44,484 nucleotides of DNA from CAZUCE01 sp964619265 (GCA_964619265.1 CAZUCE010000036.1:1-44484); one strand, 5' to 3'. Positions 23,604 through 32,919 are shown, counted from the first letter of the stretch. Program-made: numbers and translations. The notes: generated from the sequence alone by a model not told the origin.

Positions 23604-25286
23604 TTAGTTGCTGCGGACTCGCGCGCGGTCGCCCAGGGTCACGCCCGAGACCACTTCGCCCTGGTCGATCGACTCGGAGAGCTCGTTGCCAGACGTGCCG
23701 GTCTTGTGCCCCGGGTCAACCCACGAGCGTGAGATCTCTTCTTCCGACTTGTTCATTCGCTTGTAGTAGCGAAGGAAGATGTCGAACAGCTTGGCTTCAG
23801 CCTGGCCCAGCGAGTAATTGCCGCTCTTGAGGCGCCAGCGGGCCAGTTTTTCCCACAGACCGTCCTTCTGGCGCGCGAGGCCGCGTGCGAGGGTTTGGTA
23901 GTGGCAGTAAAGGCGCCGAACACGAGAGACTTCGGCGGGAATGCGACCGGGCCAGGTCTCGTGCAAGTGATACTCGCCGAGTGAACCCCAGTGCTCGAGC
24001 TCCTCGGGAGCCTCGAAGCCGAGTTCCGTGGCCTGATCCCACATGGCCGTGCCCGGAATCGGCCGATAGGGCCAGACCGTGACCGACGACTTGGGCGCCG
24101 CAGCCTGGGCGCGGCGGGCCTGGTCCAAGGTCGCCAGCATGTTGTCCTTCGACTCGTGCGGGTAGCCGATGATGTAAGTCACCGAGCACTCGATGCCGCG
24201 ACGCTCCATCTCGTAGGTCGCCTGCACGTTTTCGTCGCCGGAGATCGGCTTGCCGATCTGCGCCTTCATGAATTCGTCGGTTCCGGTCTCCGCGCCGATC
24301 TCGGCCAGATGCATGCCGGAGGCCGCCATCTTGTCGAGGGTGCTCGGATCGAAGGACAGGATCGAGTTGGTCTCGATGAAGGAGTTCCAGTAGATCCCCA
24401 TCTCGCGCTCGAGCAGACCTTCGGCGAATCCCTTCACACGCTTTTCCATCACGCCAAAATTGGCATCGTGGAAGCGAACGACCTGATAGCCCCAGCGCTC
24501 TTTCAGCATCTGCAACTCATCGAGCATCCGGTCGGCCGCCATGGCTTTCCAGCGCCGGTTCGTCACGAACGGCGAGCAGCAGAACTTGCACGGCTCGGGG
24601 CAACCGAAGCTCGAGAAATAGGTGATGCCAAAGTACGGAGCGCGGTTGCCGAGCGCAGGCGGCGTCGGCATCCGAAGGATGTGATTGTGGCTGTCGGGGC
24701 GCAGCTGGCGCTCGCGGTAGGGCTCGATGTCCAGCAGATGCCAGGCCGCGGGCAGCGTGTTCTCCCAACCGACCACCGGATGCCGTGGATTGAGGAGGAC
24801 TTCTCCGTCGCGGAGCAGGGCCAAACTCTTTAAGTCGTCAAACGACTCGCCGGCGGCCGTTGCGTCGATGATCTCGCGGAACGCGTTCTCGCCCTGCCCG
24901 ACCACAACGCCGTCGTACAGGCCGGTCTTGAGCAGCAGATCGGGACGCACGCTGGCAAACCAACCACCGGCCACGATCTTGATGTGCGGGTGAGCGGCAC
25001 GCACCGACTTCGTGCACTGGTAGCCATCTTTGACCATGAAGCCGAGGATGCCCGTGACGCCGTACAGCATCGCGCCCTCACAGGCTTCGACGACCATCTT
25101 GTGGGCGGTCTTCTGGTCGTAGAGCGAGCCGTCGATGATGACGACTTCGTAACCCTCCGAGTCCGGGTAGGCTCCGATCTGAAGCATTTCGAGCGGCAGC
25201 ATGTCGCCCGAAGAGATGGGGCCCAGGGACGCGTCGACCTGCTGGGGCTGATAGAGGACAATTTTGCCCTTCTTGCGCTGAATCAT
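23604..25286 (-). CDS. B12-binding-domain radical SAM protein
   Basis: 560 aa. Residues about 8-165 form a cobalamin-binding-type Rossmann domain (GKIVLYQPQ, YEVVIIDGSLYD, VAGGWFASVRPDLLL, VGQGENAFREI). The radical SAM core follows with the cluster motif C-PEP-C-KF-C at about 229-236, then VRFHDANFGV, EIGAETGTDEFM and YIIGYPHES. The architecture is that of the BchE/HpnP/magnesium-protoporphyrin cyclase-like group, which does difficult methylations and cyclisations; the actual reaction cannot be told. The ATG at 25286 is immediately preceded by a run of 12 C (25287-25298 region), leaving no room for a Shine-Dalgarno. It appears to be a single-gene unit. Confidence 0.9.
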   Translation of the reverse strand: MIQRKKGKIVLYQPQQVDASLGPISSGDMLPLEMLQIGAYPDSEGYEVVIIDGSLYDQKTAHKMVVEACEGAMLYGVTGILGFMVKDGYQCTKSVRAAHPHIKIVAGGWFASVRPDLLLKTGLYDGVVVGQGENAFREIIDATAAGESFDDLKSLALLRDGEVLLNPRHPVVGWENTLPAAWHLLDIEPYRERQLRPDSHNHILRMPTPPALGNRAPYFGITYFSSFGCPEPCKFCCSPFVTNRRWKAMAADRMLDELQMLKERWGYQVVRFHDANFGVMEKRVKGFAEGLLEREMGIYWNSFIETNSILSFDPSTLDKMAASGMHLAEIGAETGTDEFMKAQIGKPISGDENVQATYEMERRGIECSVTYIIGYPHESKDNMLATLDQARRAQAAAPKSSVTVWPYRPIPGTAMWDQATELGFEAPEELEHWGSLGEYHLHETWPGRIPAEVSRVRRLYCHYQTLARGLARQKDGLWEKLARWRLKSGNYSLGQAEAKLFDIFLRYYKRMNKSEEEISRSWVDPGHKTGTSGNELSESIDQGEVVSGVTLGDRARVRSN

Positions 25287-25909
25287 GGGGGGGGGGGGAA
25301 CCGGATAGACTCGCCCTAATCTACCGCACACGTAAGACCAGAGGGTGCCGAACCCTCGCCTCTCGCGGGCCGCGAGGCGACCCCGCGCGAAATCCCTACC
25401 GCCTGGGGACCCGATCCCCCACCCGGCGAGGATCCGATCATCGGGCCCTGGAAGCCCCTAGCACGCGGCTGTGGCTTCCAGGAGCGGCTCGGCCAAGGCC
25501 TAGGCGGCAATCCGATGCCCCGAACGCTGAGGTGGTGATCGAGCCGCCCCTAGAGCCGAGCCCCTGCTCCCGCCTTGCGTCGCCCAGGGTCTTCCGCAGG
25601 TCGATCAAGGTCACCGGCAGTCCGCTCACTCAGTTCAAGAATGGGCCGGCCGCATGGTGCTCAAGGGCCGGGTCATCCGGCACCAGCCCGGTCGGCCCCA
25701 ATACGGCGAGCTTCTCCCCCTCATTCAAGAAGTCGGGTCCCACGCCGCTAGATGGCGAGCGATCCAGCCACCCAGGTTGGCCTTGTGGACTGCCTGACTC
25801 GCCTCCCATGGATCGCCCCCCCTCCAAGAAGAGGTCCGGCCTTCGGGATCACATTCAAGACTCCGGGGGGACGGCAAGCAGGTAGCCGGCCGGCACCGCA
25901 AGCGCACGC
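25287..25909. other. Gene-free stretch of about 620 nt
   Basis: No convincing gene is seen. It holds the poly-C tract next to the radical SAM start, a 10-bp inverted repeat (25447-25456 with 25473-25482), another GC-rich hairpin at about 25357-25381, and three scattered copies of TTCAAGA. Open frames of 60-117 codons occur on both strands, but they lack family resemblance and mutually overlap. It may be a decayed gene, or a regulatory region for the radical SAM gene. Confidence 0.5.
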
Positions 25910-26899
25910 TTAGCTCACGCGCCCTGGCTCCCGCCGATGAACAGCCCAGGCTGCAGCTTGCCGGAGTGCATGGATCAAATTATCCGGCTTGGCCAGCCCG
26001 CGTCCTGCGATGTCAAACGCCGTGCCGTGCGCGGGGCTGACGCGCAGATAGGGGAGACCAAACAGCACGGTCAGCCCGCTGTCCGGTGCATGCAGTTTGA
26101 CTGGAATGAACGCTTGGTCGTGGTAGAGAGCGAGCACCCCGTCGAAGGCTCCGCGCGAAGCGCTCAGGAAGACCGTATCCGGCGAGAGCGGGCCGGTGAC
26201 GTCCAACCCGATGGCGCGCGCCCGCGTCACCGCCGGTTCCAGCATTTGAGCTTCTTCAGAGCCGAGCAAGCCGTTCTCGCCCGCGTGGGGATTGAGTCCG
26301 GCCAGCGCCAGACGCGGAGCCTTGAATCCGAGGTCGCGCAAGCCGTGATCCAGCAGCTTCAGGTGCGCGACCACGCGATCCTCGGTGATCGCTGCCAGCG
26401 CATCTTTGAGCGGAAGGTGCCGAGTGAGGAGCAGCACGCGCAGCTGGTCCGCGACCGCCAGCATCTCGGTGGTTACGCCAGCCCACGAGCCGAGCAGTTG
26501 AGTCTGCCCTTCCACCTGCTCCCCGGCCGCGTGCAGAGCTTCCTTCGAGACCGGGCCGGTCACGAGCGCATCGACCTTGCCCGCCTCGGCCAGCTCGGCG
26601 CCCAAAGCCAGCGCCGAGAGCGCCGCCGCGCCGCAGCTCGCCTGCACCGCGCCCATCCGCCAGCCCGGCGGCGCTTCGGTCGCAAACCAAGCGTGATCTT
26701 CGATCTCCTGCAGCGCATCGCCGCCGTACTGCGTCAGCCGCGGAATCCGGCTTGGACGGCAGGGCTCGGGACCGAGAACCACCAGCCGCGCGACTTCGCG
26801 CACGCGCCCATCAAAGAGCGCCGCCGCCACGATCTCAGGCCCGATGCCCGCAGGATCCCCGCAGGTCAGCGCAATCAGGGGGCGTTCTTCCTCATTCAT
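25910..26899 (-). CDS. pdxA: PdxA-family 4-phosphohydroxy-L-threonine dehydrogenase
   Basis: 329 aa from the ATG at 26899. It carries ALTCGDPAGIGPEI at the N-terminus, LVTGPVSKEAL, and the three metal-ligand histidines in TRHLPLKDAL, GLNPHAGENG and ALYHDQAFIPVK; it ends with SPAHGTAFDIAG. In vitamin B6 synthesis it oxidises 4-phosphohydroxy-threonine with NAD(P). The usual GHTE segment reads GQTQLLGSWAG here, replacing a substrate-contact His, so a changed substrate (a PdxA2-like paralogue) is possible. It follows the sigma fusion by 46 nt on the same strand. No pdxJ is nearby. Confidence 0.87.
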   Translation of the reverse strand: MNEEERPLIALTCGDPAGIGPEIVAAALFDGRVREVARLVVLGPEPCRPSRIPRLTQYGGDALQEIEDHAWFATEAPPGWRMGAVQASCGAAALSALALGAELAEAGKVDALVTGPVSKEALHAAGEQVEGQTQLLGSWAGVTTEMLAVADQLRVLLLTRHLPLKDALAAITEDRVVAHLKLLDHGLRDLGFKAPRLALAGLNPHAGENGLLGSEEAQMLEPAVTRARAIGLDVTGPLSPDTVFLSASRGAFDGVLALYHDQAFIPVKLHAPDSGLTVLFGLPYLRVSPAHGTAFDIAGRGLAKPDNLIHALRQAAAWAVHRREPGRVS

Positions 26900-26945
26900 G
26901 GTGGCGCGCCCGGCCGGTCCTCGGGGGCCATTCCATTCTACGGGC

Positions 26946-29453
26946 TCACTCGGGAGGACCCGCAGCGCCCTCGGCCCTTTCGAGAGCCGTAGCCTCGAAC
27001 TCCACGTCCAATTCGACGATCCCCGCGTCCACGTCGAACCACGGGCCAACGAAGCTGAGCCCCCCCTCTCCCCAGACCACCAGGCGAACTCGATCCCCCC
27101 GATCCCCCTTGAGCGGTGCGTGATAACGGCCCTCCGTGAGGACCACGTGCTCGACCGGGTAGGACGCGAGCCGCTTGTCTGAGTTTTCGTTCTCCTGCTC
27201 GAAACGAAGCCCTTCGGTCTCGGCTGCGACACCGATCAGGTCGCCGGTGAAGCGAACCGGTCGCGCCAGCTGAAACACCACGGCAGGGCACGGAACTTCC
27301 ACGTCCCGCCCTGGCTCCGACAGGTATCTCGCGCCGGTCTTGACGCCGACTTCGACGGTACCGCGGGCCAGCCGCTCAAACGTCGCTAGGCCCGCCGCAT
27401 CGGTGCGTGCCTCGAACTCGGTCTTCGCCAACTCGCGGAACGGTTCGATCTCGACCAGCACACCGGGGACCGGCGCACCGGAATCGTCAAACACCTGAAC
27501 CACCAGGTCATGGCCGCGCTCCATACGAACCCGGAGCTCGCCGTTTTGGAGCTCGAACTCCTTGCGGAGCAAGCGCCGATCCGCATAGCCCGGCGCAAAG
27601 CACCACAGCGCTTCGGTGGATTCAAGGTCGAGATCTCCCGCGAACCGGCCCCCCTCGGCGCTGGTCACCGAGCGAGCCAAGTGCAGCCAGGTCAGATCCT
27701 CCAGACCTTGCCGTTCCTTAGCCGGGATAAGACGAACCTCGGCGATCCCCATCTCGCTTTCGTCGACCGTGATCCCCGTCGTCGCCGCGTGCGGCGTGAG
27801 AATCAGCTCGGCCCTCCCGTCGCCGAGGTTGTAAAGCTCCTGCTCCGAACCCGGATGCAGCTCGAGCCGCTCGAATTCCGGATGCTGAACGACGAGAAAC
27901 GGGTCGGAGGAAATCGGGAAGTCCGGCCCGATCGGAGGCGGCGCCAGCGGAATTTCGAGCGAAAAGAACCCGTCGGGTCCAATTCGAGTCGCAGCCCCCG
28001 TGGCGTCTTTCGCCGTTCGTGTCGGGAAGTCCGGCCCGATCGGAGGCGGAGCCAGCGGAATTTCGAGCGAAAAGAACCCATCGGGTCCGGTTCGAGTCGC
28101 AGCCCCCGTGGCGTCTTTCGCCGTTCGTGGTTGGCGACGCCAAGCGCGGCTCTCCATGTCCAAGGAAACGGAGAGGTCTTCTCCATCGGCTAACCGGACA
28201 CTGGTGGTGAGTTGTGTGGAGCGCAGCGCATCATCTCCGGCTCCGAAGACTCGCGCGCCTGCGATCGGCCCGCCATCGGGTCCGAGCACGCGGCCGGAAA
28301 CCCGGGTCATGAAAAAGAGCTCGACCTCGAAGACTCCACCGATCTCAAGCCACATGGTGGGATCCTGAAGAATCGTCCGCCCGTAACCCGGCGCGTCGGC
28401 CAGGAGCGTAGGTTCTTCACGACAGATCGATTCGTCGAGAGTCAAGATCCCATCGGGCTCCGGCCGCAACACCCGGGCTTCCTCACCGAACTCGGCCGAC
28501 CGGTCCAGGACACGCAACTCGGCCGTCGGCACTGGAACTCGTGTTTCGAAGTCCACGAACCGCAGGCGTATCTCGGGTTTCGCTACGGACGCTCCGGGCC
28601 CATCTACCGATGCAAGGGCCGGCTCCTCCCCGATCCCCACCACGGTCCGAATCGGTTCGGCTGCCGGACCATCCTGCAGGTCAGGCCTCACCAGCGCGGC
28701 CGCTTCTCCCGGCGCGACAGGCCCAGCGCCCGAGGCCTCGGAACCGTCTCGAGAAGGGAGCCAAAGGAAGGCTCCGACCACAACAGCCGCGATCGGGAGG
28801 ATCCAAACTTTCATGAGAATCGTCGTGAGAATCAGGGTTGCAACGGATGGGGCGGCGGCCGTTCCGGAGCGGACAGGAATCAGGGCGGCCATCCACGACT
28901 GGCGCCCGGCTTCCCCACCGCCATGCCGGCGATCCATCGAAGTGCGGAGCCGTTCGAGCCCGCGGTGCAGATGTTGGCGAACCAGCTCGGGCGATCGATC
29001 GAGTCGCCTCGCGATTTCGCGCGGCGCAAGGCCGTCCAGATAGCGCAGGCGAATCGTGCTCCGGTAAGGCTCGGAAAGCTCGCCCAACGCTTCCAGCAAG
29101 TCAGCGAAGGACTCGATGCGCTCCGCCGAGATGTCCTCGACCCGCTCGCGACGAGCGGCGACCCGTTCACGCATCGCCCGCGATTGGTCGTCGCGCAGCC
29201 GCCGGCTCGCGAGCCGGCGAGCTGTGGTCCGCAACCAGACCGCGACCTGTCCGGGTGAATTCACCGTCGCGGGCATGCGCCGAGAGGCCAGCCAGGTTTC
29301 CTGGAGAACGTCGTCGGTCGTCGCCGGATCGCGAGTCAGCGCGGTCACCAGCCCGCGCAACCGTTCGAGGTCGTCGAGGCCGGCCCCAAGAGGCTCGGGC
29401 GAACGTCCGGCTCGCGATGGGCGCGTCCTTTGGAGTTCGTCTTTGGGGGCCAT
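26946..29453 (-). CDS. ECF sigma factor fused to a membrane segment and carboxypeptidase-regulatory-like domains
   Basis: 835 aa in one frame. Residues about 25-95 are sigma region 2 (TTDDVLQETWLASRRM, VAVWLRTTARRLASRR). Residues about 118-172 are region 4 with its helix-turn-helix (YRSTIRLRYLDGLAPREIARRLDRSPELVRQHLHRGLERLR). A hydrophobic segment at about 203-233 follows. The rest is beta-rich, with VSGRVLGPDGGPIAGARVFG and VQVFDDSGAPVPGVLVEIEPF as repeat signatures. The logic is a sigma factor tethered to the membrane with a long extracytoplasmic part. A separate start at the internal Met about 214 (MKVWILPIAAVVVG) cannot be excluded. A 36-residue tandem duplication occurs at about 443-514. 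Confidence 0.85.
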   Translation of the reverse strand: MAPKDELQRTRPSRAGRSPEPLGAGLDDLERLRGLVTALTRDPATTDDVLQETWLASRRMPATVNSPGQVAVWLRTTARRLASRRLRDDQSRAMRERVAARRERVEDISAERIESFADLLEALGELSEPYRSTIRLRYLDGLAPREIARRLDRSPELVRQHLHRGLERLRTSMDRRHGGGEAGRQSWMAALIPVRSGTAAAPSVATLILTTILMKVWILPIAAVVVGAFLWLPSRDGSEASGAGPVAPGEAAALVRPDLQDGPAAEPIRTVVGIGEEPALASVDGPGASVAKPEIRLRFVDFETRVPVPTAELRVLDRSAEFGEEARVLRPEPDGILTLDESICREEPTLLADAPGYGRTILQDPTMWLEIGGVFEVELFFMTRVSGRVLGPDGGPIAGARVFGAGDDALRSTQLTTSVRLADGEDLSVSLDMESRAWRRQPRTAKDATGAATRTGPDGFFSLEIPLAPPPIGPDFPTRTAKDATGAATRIGPDGFFSLEIPLAPPPIGPDFPISSDPFLVVQHPEFERLELHPGSEQELYNLGDGRAELILTPHAATTGITVDESEMGIAEVRLIPAKERQGLEDLTWLHLARSVTSAEGGRFAGDLDLESTEALWCFAPGYADRRLLRKEFELQNGELRVRMERGHDLVVQVFDDSGAPVPGVLVEIEPFRELAKTEFEARTDAAGLATFERLARGTVEVGVKTGARYLSEPGRDVEVPCPAVVFQLARPVRFTGDLIGVAAETEGLRFEQENENSDKRLASYPVEHVVLTEGRYHAPLKGDRGDRVRLVVWGEGGLSFVGPWFDVDAGIVELDVEFEATALERAEGAAGPPE
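27912..28127. repeat. Two tandem 108-bp units within the sigma fusion gene
   Basis: Two adjacent 108-bp units (27912-28019 and 28020-28127) differ at about four positions. The length is a multiple of three, so the frame is kept and each adds 36 residues (starting RTAKDATGAATR and running through EIPLAPPPIGPDFP). The near identity suggests a recent duplication or ongoing slippage and recombination. The number of units may vary among strains. Confidence 0.9.
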
Positions 29454-29549
29454 GGCAAACAGGTGCCTTCCGGCCCCCCGATCGTGACAGCGGTCCAGAA
29501 GAGAATTTCTCAGGCCGCCGCTCGCCGATCAGGTCCTACCCTGCCTCCC

Positions 29550-30035
29550 ATGCCCAGCGACCCGATTCCCCTCGAACTGGCAGCCTTCCTCGACTCGCCC
29601 GGGGCCCAAGAGGTGCAAGCTTCCCCCCGCGACCGGCGCCGCTTCGGCACCGCGATCCTCGAGGCTTGCTATCAGGACCTCGGGATCGTGCCGCGGCTCC
29701 TGGACGGGGACAGCACCACCTTGCTGCTGCGCCAGTTCTTGCCCGCTCGCCTGGAACGCGGAGCCAAGGAAGCCGCGCTGGCCGAGGAGCTCCTCGGCGC
29801 CTTCCTCGGTCACCTGCGCGACTCCCAAGTCGTCCCCCAGGCCTTCGAGATCGCCCAGGCGGTGGACGCGAACCAGGATGCCTTGCGCGACGCGATCACC
29901 ACCGGAGCGGGAGTGCCCGCGGCACCGGCCAAGAAGGTCGACCCGTTTCAACACGGCGCGCCGAAAACCGGCCGCAACGACCCGTGCTTCTGCGGCAGCG
30001 GCAAGAAATTTAAAAAGTGCCACGGCAAGGCCTGA
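29550..30035 (+). CDS. SEC-C motif protein
   Basis: 161 aa from the ATG at 29550. The C-terminus is a zinc-binding SEC-C motif, GRNDPCFCGSGKKFKKCHG (C-x-C-x8-C-H), like the tail of SecA and many stand-alone proteins. The first 120 residues are predicted helical and acidic, with no known domain. Stand-alone SEC-C proteins are thought to bind ribosomes or SecB-like partners, but the role here is unknown. It diverges from the sigma fusion and converges with the PDZ lipoprotein, 23 nt apart. Confidence 0.85.
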   Translation: MPSDPIPLELAAFLDSPGAQEVQASPRDRRRFGTAILEACYQDLGIVPRLLDGDSTTLLLRQFLPARLERGAKEAALAEELLGAFLGHLRDSQVVPQAFEIAQAVDANQDALRDAITTGAGVPAAPAKKVDPFQHGAPKTGRNDPCFCGSGKKFKKCHGKA

Positions 30036-30058
30036 AAGCCTCTCGCAGGAACATTCGA

Positions 30059-31216
30059 TCAGTCGTCGTCGCTGCCCCAGGTGATGAGCCAGAAGATCCG
30101 GTTGCGCGAGCGTGTCGGCGAGCGCTCGAACTCGAACATGCCCAGCGGGAGAATCGAGAGCTCGGTGTTCCGGGCCGGTTCGCGAGACTCGGTCGCCAGG
30201 TAGTCCCGGCGGTAGTTGAACCCGAACTGGAAGATGAAGTTGAGGAATGAAACGCGCTTGCGCTGAATCGTCTGCTTGTACTTGGTGAGAATGGGGATGT
30301 GGAACGAACGACGCCGCTCGAGGTTGCTCGGCCCCACCGCGGCGGTGTGCGAACCTGGGGCTCCGAAGACCTCGATCACGTGCTCGGCGGTCACCGCGCT
30401 CGCTGCCGCCTCGATTTCTTCCAGACTCGTAACCCGCGCGCCGTTCCAGGACTCGATTTGATCGCCGGTGCGAATCCCAGCCAAGTAGGCCGGCGAACCG
30501 ATCCAGACTCCACTGACCAGGATGCGCGCGGGGTCGCCGCCGAAGAACTTCGCGCTCCAGTCCTCGGGAATTTCAGCCAGCTGAATCCCCGTGGAAGCCT
30601 CGATCTCCGGCAGGCTCGCCAACTCGACGGTCTGCGAGTCGCTCCGTGTCTCGGAGCGCTTGCCGAGCGTGACCTCAAGGTCGCGCTTGACGCGGCCGTC
30701 GTTGGCTGTGAACCGCGATATGCCCAGGTTGCCGGGCACGTTCGGCTCGAGCTGGTTGACCACCAGGTCGGAGAGTTGGGCAGAACTGGTGATCGGCAGG
30801 TCGTTCAGGTCGTGCAAGAGGTCGCCGGCTAGCAAGCCAGCCCCCTCCGCGGGCGTACCGGGTAGAACCTGGGTCACGCGTACTCCGCTCCAAGCCTCGA
30901 CATCCAAGGAACGCGCTAGTTTGCTGTCCAAGGACTCGGTTTCGACGCCGAGATACGCAATCGACTCGGTGACTTTGTCCACACGCACCAAGGAAGGGTC
31001 GCCCTGCTCACCAAAGGTCAGCGTGAAGCTGCTGCTGCGTCCGGAGCCATCTAGCTCTGTGTCAAACTCGTGCCTGGGCAGCTCCGAGAACGACACCTGA
31101 TCCTCCGAGTACCACACCCACTCATCGTCGCTTGCGTCGATCGTGATATGGCAGCCGGTGAGGGCAAGAGCGCCAAGCAGCGCGAACGCGTGCGGCGAAG
31201 GGCAGCGGAGATTCAT
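30059..31216 (-). CDS. Lipoprotein with two PDZ domains
   Basis: 385 aa from the ATG at 31216. The signal ends in a lipobox LALTGC (Cys about 22). Two PDZ-like modules follow: one around VRVTQVLPGTPAEGAGLLAGDLLHDLNDLPI, the other around ILVSGVWIGSPAYLAGIRTGDQIESWNGARV. Both have the expected pattern of hydrophobic strands and a G-x-x-x-G-D turn. No protease domain (Ser/His/Asp triad) is present, so it is likely a scaffold or chaperone-like binding protein. The C-terminal third is Arg/Phe-rich. In-frame upstream starts exist, but this one gives the best signal peptide. Confidence 0.85.
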   Translation of the reverse strand: MNLRCPSPHAFALLGALALTGCHITIDASDDEWVWYSEDQVSFSELPRHEFDTELDGSGRSSSFTLTFGEQGDPSLVRVDKVTESIAYLGVETESLDSKLARSLDVEAWSGVRVTQVLPGTPAEGAGLLAGDLLHDLNDLPITSSAQLSDLVVNQLEPNVPGNLGISRFTANDGRVKRDLEVTLGKRSETRSDSQTVELASLPEIEASTGIQLAEIPEDWSAKFFGGDPARILVSGVWIGSPAYLAGIRTGDQIESWNGARVTSLEEIEAAASAVTAEHVIEVFGAPGSHTAAVGPSNLERRRSFHIPILTKYKQTIQRKRVSFLNFIFQFGFNYRRDYLATESREPARNTELSILPLGMFEFERSPTRSRNRIFWLITWGSDDD

Positions 31217-31421
31217 GGGGAGCGGGATGAGCCAGATGGAAACGAACGAGGGGAGGCGCATGCCCGAACAAACTCGGGCCAAGATCAAATCGAGCGGAGA
31301 GCCGTCCGCCAAAAGCCCTGCCGAAAAGGCTCTCCAGAGAGTCCTTCGCAGACCGCCTTCGAAGATTCTCGTCCAGCCGGAGATTCCGTTTGCCATCGAC
31401 TCAACAAAACCTTGGCTCCGG

Positions 31422-32675
31422 TCAAGCCGCCGGTTCGCCGATCACCCGGCGAATCAGGGGCCCGACCGACAAGCCCTGGACGAGGATGGAGAAGACGACC
31501 ACGGCGTAGGTCGCTGCCAACACCGCATCCCGGCCGGGGAATTCCGGAGTCTTCATCGCGAGCGCGATCGAGATGCCGCCCTTCAGCCCGCCCCAGGTCA
31601 GAACGCGGACCGCTCCAGGGCCGAGGGCCACCCGGCGACGAACCAGACCGAGCGGAACGCTGACTCCCACCAGCCGGGCCAGCAACACCCCGGGAATCAG
31701 AATCCCCGCAGCCCAAACGTACCCGGCATCGGGCAGCGTGATCGCGAACACCTCGATACCAATCAGGAGGAACAAGACGGCGTTGAGCGTTTCGTCGAGA
31801 AAGGTCCAGACCGTGTCGAGCGTGGCCTGGGTCCGATCGCTCATGGCGCGCTCGCGGGCTTGGTTGCCGAGCAACAGACCGGCGACCACCGCGGCCAGAG
31901 GCCCCGAAACGTGCACTCTTCCAGCGATCAAACCGATGACCAGCACGATCGCCAAGGTGATCAGGATCTCGAGGTTGGGCTCGTCCATGCTGGCCAGGGC
32001 GCGCATCCCAAGCCAACCCGCCACGAGGCCAAGCACGATTCCTCCAAGAACTTCCTCGGCGAACAAGACGCAGATGTGAGCCGCGTCCAGATCCGATCCA
32101 CCCACGGCCAGCGCGAGGAGAATCGTGAACACGACCACCCCGACTCCGTCGTTGAACAGGCTCTCGCCAATCACCTTGATCTCGAGTTGCTTCGGTGCCC
32201 CGGCAGCTTTCATCACGCCGAGCACCGCGATCGGATCCGTGGGCGAGATGAGCGCGCCGAATACCAAGCACCAGGCGAAAGGCACTCCAATTCCAAACAG
32301 GCCGAACACTCCAAACGCGATCCCTCCCGCCACAGCCGTGCTGAGCACAACGCCGAGCGTGGCCAGGACCAAAATGGGCAGCGCCCGCGAGCGAAGCAGG
32401 GAGAGATCGGTGTGCAGGGCCCCCGCGAACAGCAACAGGCTGAGCATTCCCGACAGGAGCGCCGCCGAGAAATCCACCTGCAGCACCGCCCCGCGCACGG
32501 CGCCGGCCAGGCCGAGCCCGGGAAACACGAAATCGATTCCCAAAACGCCCAGCGAAGCCAACAGCCCGGACACCATCAGGCCAATGGCGAAGGGCAGCTT
32601 GAGAACGTGGTGATTGAACAGGCCGAACAGGGCGGCCAATCCGATCAGAATCGCGGCGGCGTCGAGGAGAAACAC
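31422..32675 (-). CDS. Sodium/proton antiporter, CPA1 family
   Basis: 417 aa from the GTG at 32675, with about 12 membrane helices. Features of NhaP/CPA1 exchangers: LISPTDPIAVLGVMKAAGAP (the TDP signature of the unwound helix), GESLFNDGVGVVVFTILL with the ND pair that binds the cation, and GGLKGGISIALAM near the C-terminus. It exchanges Na+ (or K+) for H+ across the membrane. An ATG at 32744 would add 23 residues of polar sequence; GTG was preferred since it begins at the first helix, but this is not certain. No large cytoplasmic tail. Confidence 0.9.
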   Translation of the reverse strand: MFLLDAAAILIGLAALFGLFNHHVLKLPFAIGLMVSGLLASLGVLGIDFVFPGLGLAGAVRGAVLQVDFSAALLSGMLSLLLFAGALHTDLSLLRSRALPILVLATLGVVLSTAVAGGIAFGVFGLFGIGVPFAWCLVFGALISPTDPIAVLGVMKAAGAPKQLEIKVIGESLFNDGVGVVVFTILLALAVGGSDLDAAHICVLFAEEVLGGIVLGLVAGWLGMRALASMDEPNLEILITLAIVLVIGLIAGRVHVSGPLAAVVAGLLLGNQARERAMSDRTQATLDTVWTFLDETLNAVLFLLIGIEVFAITLPDAGYVWAAGILIPGVLLARLVGVSVPLGLVRRRVALGPGAVRVLTWGGLKGGISIALAMKTPEFPGRDAVLAATYAVVVFSILVQGLSVGPLIRRVIGEPAA

Positions 32676-32919
32676 GGAGAAGCTGGGCGCGGGTCCTAGG
32701 GAAGTTCCCGGAGCGTACTCCCTCCCGGCCGGACTTCGCCCCACGCGCTGCGAGAGTCCTCGGGCCTGCTCTGAGGGCGGAGCAGGTCGTCTGGGGCGGG
32801 CAAGGACCGAGCGGCTCGTGCCGGACGACCCTCTCGCGTCTTGCTCGGAGAATATGACTCGGAGAAGACGGCTCGGAGCCCTCCGAATTCGAGCGCCTTG
32901 GACGCCAGGCGCGTCCGGC

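Noticed and set aside
25532..25885. 117-codon open frame on the plus strand
   Set aside because: Ser/Pro/Gly-rich translation with no family resemblance, overlapped by equally long minus-strand frames; typical chance frame in GC-rich DNA.
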